The notes beneath the pieces are model-generated. The model did no database searches, had not been told where the DNA came from, and was given only the letters and a program-made list of their open reading frames with translations. A stretch of 64,000 bases of DNA from Nocardia transvalensis NBRC 15921 (GTDB lineage: Bacteria > Actinomycetota > Actinomycetes > Mycobacteriales > Mycobacteriaceae), in the NCBI RefSeq assembly GCF_000308875.1, contig NZ_BAGL01000013.1:161069-225068 (forward strand). Reading direction: 5' to 3'. Made by a program: the position numbers and the translations under genes. This document shows, one piece after another, positions 46,801 through 50,503 of this stretch. Position 1 is the first letter of the stretch; each line of letters starts with the position of its first letter.

Positions 46801-47813
46801 CGCCCACGCAGACTCCGGTACCTCCCATGCCGCCACAACCGCCGCAGCAGCCGACACCTCCGGCACCCACGCCGCCAGTGCCGCCGATTCCGGCACCTCC
46901 GCAGTTCCCGGAGCCCCCGCAATTGCCGGAGCCTCCGCGGTTCCCGGACCACCCGGAACCTCCGCAACTTCCAGAGCCCCCGAAACTGCCCACACCACCG
47001 CAACTTCCGGAGTCGCCACCGACCGGATGGCCGGGGCAACCGCTACCGCCCGGTGCGCCCCACCCGCCGGGAACCTGGCCGCCGGAAGCCTCGAATCCCC
47101 CCGGCCTGCCGGAGCATCCGGGCGGGTGGCCACCGGACGCGCCCACGCAACCGGGCGCACCCACGCAACCGGGCGCACCCACGCAACCGGGCGCACCCAC
47201 GCAACCGGGCGCACCCACGCAACCGGGCGCACCCGTGCAACCGGACGCACCCGGACAACCCTGGGGCACAACACCTTCGGACCCCACCGCACCGAACGGA
47301 TCGAACCCCCCGCCGTTCGGCCCCATCCCTCCGGTCGCACCGCCCCCGAACGGCGGTGGCCGGGACAAACGCTCCCGTGGCAGCGTGAAGACGTCGGCCC
47401 CGCCGCGTGTCTCGGGGCCGTCGGAGGGCGAGATCTTCGTCCGCTCGCACACCGGCTGGGGCGAATACGCCACCTTCGATCCGGTCAGCGGGGGGCTGCG
47501 GACGGTGCCGCTCGCCGCGGGTGGGCTCGGTGGCGTGTACGGCGATCTGGACGGCTCGCGGGTGGTGTTCTATCGCGATCCGGGCGGATTGGTGTTGTGC
47601 GTCGACGGCCGCTCGATCTACCTCGACGATCCGCAAACGGACGCCTACTGGCAGCGAATCGACGGCGACTTCATCCGATTCACCGTGACCGTCGCCGGTC
47701 AGACCGCCTGCGACCTGCGTTACCCCGCTGGACCGCCGGATCTCGACCTGGGCCTGCTGATCCGGGACGTTTGCGCCGACCCGGAACGCCGCGGCCGGAT
47801 CTTCGCCCGATGA
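28809..47813 (+). CDS. Giant 6334-residue T7SS polymorphic toxin-like protein
   Basis: One uninterrupted frame of 19 kb. Residues 1-~320: CpnT-like WXG domain (GMEWPNGNEDQMW) and hydrophobic helices as in toxin A. ~330-770: low-complexity linker. ~775-920: a restriction-endonuclease-like toxin segment (TEIVSRKHTQL with later acidic residues). ~940-1050: a papain-fold toxin module with Cys946 (GRCADLAL), His near 1028 (GAHAYVLVN) and Asp near 1044. ~1115-2300: four metallopeptidase-like (DUF6782-type) modules, only the first with an intact zinc motif HESVH at 1173. A VVVAP-GDH module occurs four times (about 1440, 2540, 3300 and 4830). Four ~115-residue helical repeats lie at 3823-4313. Two Pro-rich linkers follow, then an unrecognised ~135-residue C-terminal beta-rich domain. 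Predicted secreted effector; catalytic calls are motif-based. Confidence 0.85.
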   Translation: MAVELPGPLQHLGWLVGMEWPNGNEDQMWLLGQDWKDAAEGLKDIIPDIEDAKSATHKAYPTGDGSDEQMRAFDSLLKGDGGESDQSLGHLAKLFEDVGESANGVGTEIEYGKLMYKSSLILLAAEIAAAWIFPPTAPAAEAAAVALTRVAVRLIGERLTSAILQRMARLVGSKVMQFLLRHVVLNTVLMTGQDYAIQQYQIDQGHRKGMDWDRIRTTAIAASVGGVAGGAASHVLGKALNAQERAWARYLTHAAAGEVNAFTGIVAANGGIPSHLDWRMFTGAAAAPLVSGKNRETAHSFYNNRKSSYFNRDPLGGRMNDVLGREVFKVKEPQAAPTTGAGRAGDGTTPHAGTDAGTSGHRTDPAMPVGSRPEETGSHPADGATNGHEGTTERSGNEHPAGTDRDTGAHHDTGQPGEGGLHTDPAAAHPGQHDTGTEGTSGDRTPGGTEEPRAQVAPGGTDHPAPQARSTEEAPAADGHASEGQGTHGETPARATEPEHPVTDTRTETTAVHPDSTEHGTTGDRTGELTTEPASRHESESPVRTDETAVRPAETETTRPEDVSHQRDAGQRPAEPAATTSPHVPAEGRTPHTGAETRGGAPETTRPPADTRGRSTPLTEAPRSETRASSDVRTPEARSSETRSPEAGGARDAERPADSRTTGESRRASGATPENRTGTAENRPRAAAAGPADRTGGEAGVRARSGGSDRTGEQGEHVRPEDLAVPPLPPEVHPGGEARSPERIGSRPDGENGRENPPLDAEPVPTPRADEMRANRPDHIPESMWNRIADGVAFNETREPHYTDRGGGNEITLTNGKRLDSYVPDTEIVSRKHTQLLEVRPETARGYLHEIDNKYAPGTQIKDTPHNRAELPGVDFADPLRGDKVLEVPPQKNPPPREILELADRLDITIRDSEGRVYTVDDALPDTHRSGPDGRTEMPPENRGRCADLALRLIKRITGSEWIHPIEREVGLDGMTVHEVETAAGGEMREYPRGHDEIARQVLKMKHGASALIVDQYRAFTDEHGVGAHAYVLVNEHGVLRVRDPGAGLDHGYPPSVPRELAAAHAILFDEHGKPVHPLGAESHTATHPNGRGPHTRVGLSLDEHPGQVRELLGQTRTGRRILSVFDGGPVREGYEPRSEAGDRHGTLRREDLTAVAFTEGRGHIGQALSLAHESVHAEHLIDGRTANGHARTMPRDEFVRMMTHEEAVGTGRRLRLAMEFEGLGLEVEGHPFDVLYREAFDHALGEAPPHLPTERAWEMAHDAAVEALHEHLATHEWANGDTYAEFYGRVWDEARIGGGDGPGVRHDPTGPEVGERLRVQALDRQAAERHLGETDARLQRLARTLGLDPTAQREVLQRRVDERIVEINSELAWSPGGEREAQLLRERHALRTVSDLADQRQLAEVEFDRHDAATARTAARDVLDVRVRDHPEARMLDDHVALLPGEPDRVVVAAAPGDHQRVLDLARTDPEVARQLDRPGVTREYLDVATGRDGRVRVEAIPEPDHAPAERAEHVQPRELAARATEARLARVQEHLGRNEIGDWANRALAERGVEIVHSVDERPGFRPEENKLVLDPGRSDVEHMRELVHAAVHTEMPHQGESSGARERQQLEPKAYALRMIEQETVAHAMESKAMRQLRDQGFVVPDTPIQRAYDKAFDRWSSRWSDSDMSPAEVRRRIDDKIVAALEPEVARHITESGETYGEIYERAAARARGNTQETATPWRLGRGANRAPEYGAGLRPGWETRGLDRTGGQVRDLMRTTETGREAVAALRDAGAEVRFGAAGERPLAPDTFNGRTMDVFVDTPGRSRTEQGAAVVRAAALADAVRGGRLEVVPGRIREIGRAAYVDSHLRATAEGLGRQAEFHRELERQGVDTDGGALHDITDREVRKTLESAYLEAYDNATTAARQRDSSIDPGRLREIGRAAGVDALLSNHLFDSGDGASVHRRVAGGIWDAHQRTAAPDGLREYIPTSEDAARRVQHLVREQAAVGRELRRLESDFDRVAERLRERGGLNEQRAALDRLGDADVDPVREAARKQLGLTERPEPTRHDIAAELRQRISDRTGRNGHDLRVLADLAERHARLEVENRRIVGEIEKAVARDLAGGEPHGRGERRVSVHGDESGVVYYAHDESGPVWKESPDPGPRDPEGSWLRAAADEVAAGPFERAREQMRRDDIGQWALDVLERNGIEIRYSTEPEASRQRPIDHVAGDFDPATKTIVLDPAAHPRAQAAGLVRAARLSELNHDVARERSSLPRDEYVELMLKRQADAEALAFSFDERLRHRSTQDAVESMKGPLAQTYSEARAEAREIAYRVYRKGPELEPNTPTAAAHRAGADAVYRQLTDRGPLVDGHDYAHVFGADWDAAHGIRPGDAEQPVVARGDTDTPATREQRSHDYAEEIRTLRELRDSNRYQPVGPAERAYTEAYDKAFRKAAKAAGRAADSATVRPPEEVAHEAGRRAVHRYIDKVGLREAEIAFDVVRAHGNRGPEWGNPEPAHERAPEGVRHPVEGDGAELTRRALEAVLEREPGGERLTDHVARYPADPADRYSRPRLVVVAPAGDHMTALHDLMRDNPAHEDVLWDGSHTLDYRKVEAGPGGEPVETRIPAHEAEGSYRRPSRNDALAQLLSHYLTYRGEGRTRLGFGDWLRQLGDDVYYSKADGKRIWGNEALDGQVEAGNLRHDFIEQAFRAADPAAVEPHPKEVMDRLRKRRLPVPVNPHGGPLVDGPKIVRTVEVGGARLEIWLAADGNGRWRVPAPGGEGTIPDVLARQFEGMADANADRLVKRIGKILDNGAAELDPGQARKGMRARIIERFGSDAIDPPEFAPKDGASRPKIGQRPEPEVRRYTVEVDGQRIDVEAVRNERGGWDVRPERAPETKPVKAEPAKPPEVNRAEPHWIRRRLATGYEGHNPKYPSGSGQDGDYQKAMAKDLGHVLHNDALEHLPSEAKVNPVRVLKEGATMWKNREHIPGLKHLTARMEPHAGEHVPMRTRDGGEYEPWYSDVDADALRAQQREVGGNPLKTFVNWLRGKSPRGLHPLEVDELLGFVEAAQHNETLALTREHTPVLEQGPFTGAEHGAPVPEWAHDLADGMRDNGIQAEEIRALAHELGVDLPELNHAEMRRAADVLEYLNVRRAGVIEGLADVARRYNAENAAIPYSGEVSFMDRDPLGRFLKELMRADPENGRAGLQEWEGVNNGAESGRDWLDLHDVDPKARREADAEQGPVLDPERKKLFEHALLRDQIRDERSTWAHLADAALDKLGDKPHVDGMLDGMREGVREQGEKIARFRARVEEFVRNEPGDRVVLVDGEPPRLKVVGWQGDHDRLLARELARDPDLAARVNRGTVRVDFVDALVDREGNLRLLELGEQRARHVSTEIAGHEVHVTVLRDGEGRWQLVPDHAPEQPRNPLGDKAAAPPRATHEVEAELADLARRMGVEDPDRMTPQWLDELRRENALRAIQIEALMDYARSSDATEKFHNLLHARDGLAHVLGMEAHELTPRGLAEEITDRSNRNALRRQQLDYLADYAKYCRKVDGGAVDAAHARLAEALRVETKDISANKPRTQPGTGKPMLRVEPNEKELGPRKLHRVLKRMMRHDPDRAVDALTEYARALGEIDPYTDGLRTDPRTDPRAADGVAPMHHPDALAHLNEVIGDLGDRVGRLEGPSARTSTAHFPTPDDPKGEPHANRDWARILGVDITDADSAKLSKVYEDYRDGKIDEHERLKPRELTAVHEKLREEVRERAADLDALERLTRELEQAHARDVAEGPRVGVDRLAMDHAEAVRRQAEARESLNRALDEVNAEGVGPDRNARGPRVGVSEAELRPRREPGEPTDPRDPNHVRTLDETIDYLRNRTKVADQQTEFQQKVTNLEDAARAFHAADAEVARLEPALEQARELAQERVHEEAPETPAPEREPARDPGATARRSEIDALTAKRDKAFHDRAVAEGELNRARGGLPISNEELRPRRGADEPDDPADPNYCRTLDETIDDLRSRAKPVAEQRQWQEQVTALETAARKFHRLNAEAERLQEAVRKGVVHHRRVEDLAAERRRAEIEWMRTEREVAFRTRRQAFDEVQDARRRFDVHPAELGLPHAPNDPPPQRLRSLDEVVEELRSTGMPVERQAEWQHRVDVLESAARRFSEADAAAGRIDDAVESAVRRDLDLRRQEAEARRAVAEAEAGRWAEFERLRDIRNDAFQARRAALGRLDDACAELGVRREELGLPDGPYEPVPESTRQLEDALDELRAVGGTLEQQAVRGARVDAVEAAAREFLEAHAEARRADEAADVALRHHRDLQAADHATEQAAKPAPDVGGAGGRKPPGSGGSGETPPREPDDGPEPGGAGAPPKGPPSKPPADGAGETPPPDGGSEGPKTPPDNGNSAGPKTPPDNGNSAGPKAPPDNGNSAGPKAPPDNGSSAGPKTPPDNGSSAGPKTPPDNGSGLDSDGSHPEQTPGQRAERERLAVERAEKVAELAELRDQRDILARRLRIDEADDWAALRLDRREATFEEILGQTREARVEMPRVQAEVAGLDRLCREHDAAQERIAELDARLHALDHPGEESHARHEALMRERAAKASEHEFWRAKRNDRAARFDDLRDGDGRVIRNAAELDRALDADHLDHTIFALRDRPSAPREVTAIGEETPGQIHDPLPGGAEQQGRRDPIAKLQDAAERCIRLEGELAELDHRLNELEADGGHPDNRPVSAEVRAELDRLGAERAAEVLRIKPKEVMCADLARELGADPDRLGPEHLDAELARLGEEAVLGDHVRKLGWFEDACREVNQAHNEIGRIQDRMAELAGAGREVLDRAGARHITDRVGLVEGERPRIVVVAPREPLEHPCADHDAALAEAIRRNGAVAQAMMRPETVIEYHQIVADRNGDTRTIPLRAPRRETLEAGWSRHGEGMRLVRWIDGEGRPHDVDPTRPDRVEGRYKQTVPKQFQPRDLPEGVSGWAVDPFQAALEDPFKQLPPGEIDKELLPKIPGLDPVIPEGMHVYEAPEAGVLYNFMRLVLEPAKLFKFTWFGDPDHPGRIRPKFKGHPWFRDPLPDRQPMFREYDAREHVPDSSNNLTPEWHRREAALREDWQRVQDWATSEYERFRADDSDIDTISRNLAGMRDTLLSDYAAAQQRARARQLIEDVAGAKADDFADITEDLRGRLRDPDAAGEIVDLIRAQLNREPFTNFDKFAATLADRFVNEVPECTPEQIARIKHHLMTFEHQVREPVAGDIVRQRLNEVAHVAEAWNRLIDGDPVPEDILMLQDALSESRFIDENESVSWREANAHAIMLGYDWDGNRPSLTGWRAKIRYRPALIAPENPLPPRPDGPRPLPSGPEGPRPLPPGPDALPETGPKPDPVAPEADSPRPGGPPRGDVKVWPIEGPDGAEEAKAPAVQGESESTPPKQPQGEDPQAPKVPEPGDKKVAPLDGAPPRGDAGDAQGVKVPEPRDKKVAPRDGADAQAPKAGDEGPFDGSVPQPRDSQGTGGARDGGPSGAEQPSAKSLRRAETPDEWAARMRAERADWDARMDVERAAWLRDMAEREHGDNRIGDAWHDWMEVKQAEWRARQAQAHADWLWDLAGGRPGPEVGEHGPRPDGPDAPNAGARDDVPVLRAPEETSAMRSGYPLAAQPGGTDHPPRNGAHPPGEVNQQSPRDPAAGDENGSGPKPPEADGGVPPRAEGQDSSQGGPRPGRENGDGPISPEDKGGAEDRDAGGGPDAPASRRGGDEGQDPAPNGSRSGRENGDGPIIPEEKGGVLPRTGSRDGGDGGASPAPRRDGGDGGDSSGNGSRSGRGNGDGPTAHEEKQGASPKNREGGGGRNGRGPLRPDEDGGASRNGDRDGGRGPQGRPAKPFNPFPGSWVLPRPHEQYDVEWPDYQPGKPYDPGWVKPPRPPEPPHPPHPPRPPHPPEPPRPHPPQPPAPPRPVPPPPEPCPPEPPQPTPPQQPTPPRPPLPPHPPVPPVPPQPPNPPVPTPPQQPTPPQTPVPPQPPTQTPVPPMPPQPPQQPTPPAPTPPVPPIPAPPQFPEPPQLPEPPRFPDHPEPPQLPEPPKLPTPPQLPESPPTGWPGQPLPPGAPHPPGTWPPEASNPPGLPEHPGGWPPDAPTQPGAPTQPGAPTQPGAPTQPGAPTQPGAPVQPDAPGQPWGTTPSDPTAPNGSNPPPFGPIPPVAPPPNGGGRDKRSRGSVKTSAPPRVSGPSEGEIFVRSHTGWGEYATFDPVSGGLRTVPLAAGGLGGVYGDLDGSRVVFYRDPGGLVLCVDGRSIYLDDPQTDAYWQRIDGDFIRFTVTVAGQTACDLRYPAGPPDLDLGLLIRDVCADPERRGRIFAR
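40275..41750 (+). repeat. Four divergent ~115-residue helical repeats inside the giant protein
   Basis: Copies begin near 40275, 40702, 41089 and 41482. Each has (E)ELRPRR/ELGLP, then a T/SLDE-x-x-D/E-x-LR segment, then a heptad-like helix with LE-AAR-F. The first two copies are closer to each other than to the last two. They probably form an alpha-helical rod or spacer. Confidence 0.75.
41958..42173 (+). repeat. 36-bp tandem repeat encoding Pro/Gly/Asn-rich linker units
   Basis: Six consecutive 12-residue units, GPKTPPDNGNSA or close variants, within the giant protein. DNA identity between units is very high, so this part is recent and likely length-variable between strains. Confidence 0.9.
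46501..47252 (+). repeat. Polyproline tract and 18-bp TQPGAP repeats near the C-terminus of the giant protein
   Basis: About 46501-47050 encodes Pro every second or third residue with His, Glu, Gln or Thr between. At 47145-47252 five identical 18-base units (Thr-Gln-Pro-Gly-Ala-Pro) and a sixth variant follow. They act as a stiff extended linker before the last ~135 residues. Confidence 0.9.
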
Positions 47814-47912
47814 GGCCACGCACGAGCTCACGGCGGGACCGGCGAGCAGAGAACGCCTGGCAGGGTGCTGTGCCAGGATGGAACAACGTTCGGATGAGGA
47901 GATTGGTGCGAC

Positions 47913-49466
47913 GTGACCACGCCAGATGACCAGGCTCGCGAACCCGGGCCCGCCGAGCCCGCGGCGGAGATCGACGGCGAGGAGGCCCCGGACGTCGGGT
48001 TCGCCCTCGGGGGCCTGCCCGGTATGCCGGATCTCGGCGCACCGCCCCCGCCGCAACCCGATACCGCCACGCGCGCAAAGGAACTCAGCCACGAGGTGGC
48101 GCGCCGGCTCGCCACCGTGAGCCCGGAGGGCTGGCGGCGCCTGGAGGCGGTGTTCGCCCTGACCACGGTGGCGGAGGCGGGCCAGATCCTGTTCTCCGAC
48201 GACGAGGACCGCGGCATGCGGATGCAACCGCCGGAGGACGTGTTCGAGCTGGTGCGCGAGCACCGGCGGATCTCGGCCCAGCTCGGCGACGGCCCGTGGT
48301 GGCGGCTGCTGCTGACGCTCACGACCGCGGGTGAACTCGAGGTCGACCACGATTACGGCGACGAGCCGTTCCCCGACGATCAGCTGTTCCCGCCCGACGT
48401 CTATCGCGCGGATCTGGAGACCTACCCGCGCGACGCGCTGCCGGTCTGGCTGGCGGCCTACCTCGGACACGACGACCGTCAGTCGCGCACCCCGCAGGAG
48501 GCCGCGGCGGCGGCGCGCGCGGATCGTGCGTCCGGTGTGCGCGGCGTGGTCTCCGAGCGCGACTTCCCGACGTTCCCGGTGCTGTGGTCGCGGTGGGCGG
48601 TGATCGCGTCGGCGTTCGTCGCCGCCGGATCGCAGTGGGGCCCACGGGTACTGCCCGCCCTGGGCTGGTTCGAGGGCGCCAAACGCAGTGGCTCCACGCT
48701 GTATTCGCTGCCCGGCGGCCGCGCGGTGCTGTCCGGCGGTGTGTGGAACGCGCCCGAGCTGGATGCCGCCTACAACAGCGGCCGCGCCCTGCCCGCGCTG
48801 TACGCGGGCGCCCCCGAATGGGTGGCCAACCCGGTGCTGAATCCGCGCGCGGGCAACGGCCTGCTGTCGTTCTGCTACTGGTGGGAGAACGGCCGGTGGC
48901 ATCGCGCCGAGTCGCCGGAGTCCGATCAGCTCAGCGCCGCGGTGCCCGGAATCTGGACGGCCGACACCGTCGCCGACGTGGTGACGCGCCTGCTCGCCGA
49001 GGACCCGACCGACGACCAGCGCGCCGCGGTGGCGAATCTGGTGTCGGCGGCCGAGGTCGGGCTGGCCACCCGCGACACCCTCGTCGAAGTCTTCGGCGAC
49101 GAGGGCGAATTCGATATCGACGGCGCTTTCTACCAGCTGACCATGGCCGGCGTCGCGCTCACGCTGCCCGAGCCGATGCCGCAGGACGACGCGATCGACC
49201 GGGTCCGGCAGTTCGTCCGGGACGGCGGGATGGAGACGAGCGGCTACCCGCTGGAGGAATTGCGCGCCGACCGGATCAGCGTCGGATGGATGGTCTACGT
49301 GCCGACCGCTCCGGGCGAGATCTCGCTGGGCCGGGCCATCTTCTACGTCGCCGACGACGGTGTGCTGGAACAGTCCTCGTCCTCGGTGGCGCCCTCGCGC
49401 TACATCGAGGAGTTCGCGCGGCGCTTCCACGATCGGCACGGCTCGGTGGACGCCACGACCGCGTAA
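47913..49466 (+). CDS. YezG-like immunity protein family member paired with the giant toxin
   Basis: This is a 517-residue cytosolic protein. After an acidic Pro-rich leader (1-45), residues ~65-190 contain WWRLLLTLTTAGELEVDHDY and FPPDVYRADLETYPRDALPV, which resemble the YezG/DUF600 immunity fold. The second half (GAPEWVANPVLNPRAGNGLL, FCYWWENGRWHRAESPESDQ) is a domain I know only from actinobacterial toxin neighbourhoods. The GTG start at 47913 follows GAGGAG. Its place 99 bases after the giant gene suggests it neutralises one of that protein's toxic modules; which one cannot be read. It is large for an immunity protein, perhaps because the partner carries several activities. Confidence 0.75.
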   Translation: MTTPDDQAREPGPAEPAAEIDGEEAPDVGFALGGLPGMPDLGAPPPPQPDTATRAKELSHEVARRLATVSPEGWRRLEAVFALTTVAEAGQILFSDDEDRGMRMQPPEDVFELVREHRRISAQLGDGPWWRLLLTLTTAGELEVDHDYGDEPFPDDQLFPPDVYRADLETYPRDALPVWLAAYLGHDDRQSRTPQEAAAAARADRASGVRGVVSERDFPTFPVLWSRWAVIASAFVAAGSQWGPRVLPALGWFEGAKRSGSTLYSLPGGRAVLSGGVWNAPELDAAYNSGRALPALYAGAPEWVANPVLNPRAGNGLLSFCYWWENGRWHRAESPESDQLSAAVPGIWTADTVADVVTRLLAEDPTDDQRAAVANLVSAAEVGLATRDTLVEVFGDEGEFDIDGAFYQLTMAGVALTLPEPMPQDDAIDRVRQFVRDGGMETSGYPLEELRADRISVGWMVYVPTAPGEISLGRAIFYVADDGVLEQSSSSVAPSRYIEEFARRFHDRHGSVDATTA

Positions 49467-49577
49467 TCCCGTCGTATGCAGGATATTTGCCCGGGGAGCC
49501 CCCGAAAGTAACGGATGCTTCGCCTCCCGTTCACATGTCACAATGCTTGAAGGCCGTTGTGCAAGGGGAGGTTTGGC

Positions 49578-49901
49578 ATGGCCGGGAATCTGAAAGTGAC
49601 GGCGCACGGGTTGCGTAGCACCGCTGGGCATTTGGACGGCGTCATCGGCAAGCTGCGGCGGATCCACGACGGTGTGGACAAGATGGACGCCGCCGCGGCC
49701 GGGTGGATGGGGACCGACAGCATCGGGCACGCCCTGAACGATCCGGCCAAGGGGTACGACATCTCGGCGAAGAACACCAGGGAGAACCTTTCCGCGAAAA
49801 TCGAGCTGCTGCAGACCTATCGCGACGGTCTGATCCAGGGCGCCGAACACCTCGAAAAGATGGAAGACGACAACCGGCAGGACGTCGACGTCAGGACATA
49901 G
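49578..49901 (+). CDS. WXG100-like small T7SS protein, cassette C
   Basis: The 107-residue helical protein has the turn GWMGTDSIGHAL (a WMG variant of Trp-X-Gly) and C-terminal GAEHLEKMEDDNRQDV, shared with the cassette B protein. ATG at 49578 with AGGGGAGG just upstream. It starts a three-gene operon with the YbaB-like gene and toxin C. Function is inferred as T7SS partner. Confidence 0.82.
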   Translation: MAGNLKVTAHGLRSTAGHLDGVIGKLRRIHDGVDKMDAAAAGWMGTDSIGHALNDPAKGYDISAKNTRENLSAKIELLQTYRDGLIQGAEHLEKMEDDNRQDVDVRT

Positions 49902-49952
49902 CCGGATGCCGGTATCGCATGAGCAGGGTCGGGGCTCAGTGAGGAGGGCGCG

Positions 49953-50465
49953 ATGGTGGACGACGTGACGACGGCGCAGTTCGCCGATCTGATGGAGTCG
50001 CTGCGCGAAGGTGTCGAAGCGATCGCCCGGGTCCAGCGGCAGCAGGCGCAGCTCACCGCGACCGCCTCGGCCGCCGGTAAGCGGGTCACCGTGATGGTCA
50101 ACGCCAAAGGGGTGGTGATCCAGACCAGGTTCGGCCCGGATATCGAGGACCTGACCTACGCCGAGATCGCGGCGGCGGTCACCAGCGCCGCCCAGGACGC
50201 CGCGGGGCAGGTGTTCCAACGGACCCGGGAGCTGGTCGAGGGACTGCGGCAGGAACAGTCCCGGCTCCCCAACTTCTCGGATTTCCTTCCGGGTATGCCC
50301 GACGTCGAAGCCATGCTGCCGGAGCCGCCCGAGGTTTCCACCGCACCGCCGGGGCAGCGGCCCGAGCAGGTCGAGGACAGTGCCGAAGAGCCGGCGGTAT
50401 TCACGGGCGCTGTCACGCTGGACCCGGCCGGCGAGCGGTCGAATATCTCCGAGTCGAGCTGGTGA
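49953..50465 (+). CDS. YbaB/EbfC-fold protein of T7SS toxin cassette C
   Basis: The 170-residue paralogue of the proteins at 1931 and 28288 has the core AGKRVTVMVNAKGVVIQTRF, the long helix, a Pro-rich tail and a terminal Glu-Ser-Ser-Trp. The extra tail, absent from ordinary YbaB, may contact the toxin. It lies 51 bases after the WXG-like gene and 38 bases before toxin C. Confidence 0.85.
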   Translation: MVDDVTTAQFADLMESLREGVEAIARVQRQQAQLTATASAAGKRVTVMVNAKGVVIQTRFGPDIEDLTYAEIAAAVTSAAQDAAGQVFQRTRELVEGLRQEQSRLPNFSDFLPGMPDVEAMLPEPPEVSTAPPGQRPEQVEDSAEEPAVFTGAVTLDPAGERSNISESSW

Positions 50466-50503
50466 GTGGCGCCGCGTTGTCCGGTGTCGCGGAGGGCCGA
50501 TGA

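Noticed and set aside
28809..47813. Several genes joined by sequencing error
   Set aside because: No frame change, no internal ribosome-site/start combination and continuous module repeats support a single gene; only long-read data could change this.
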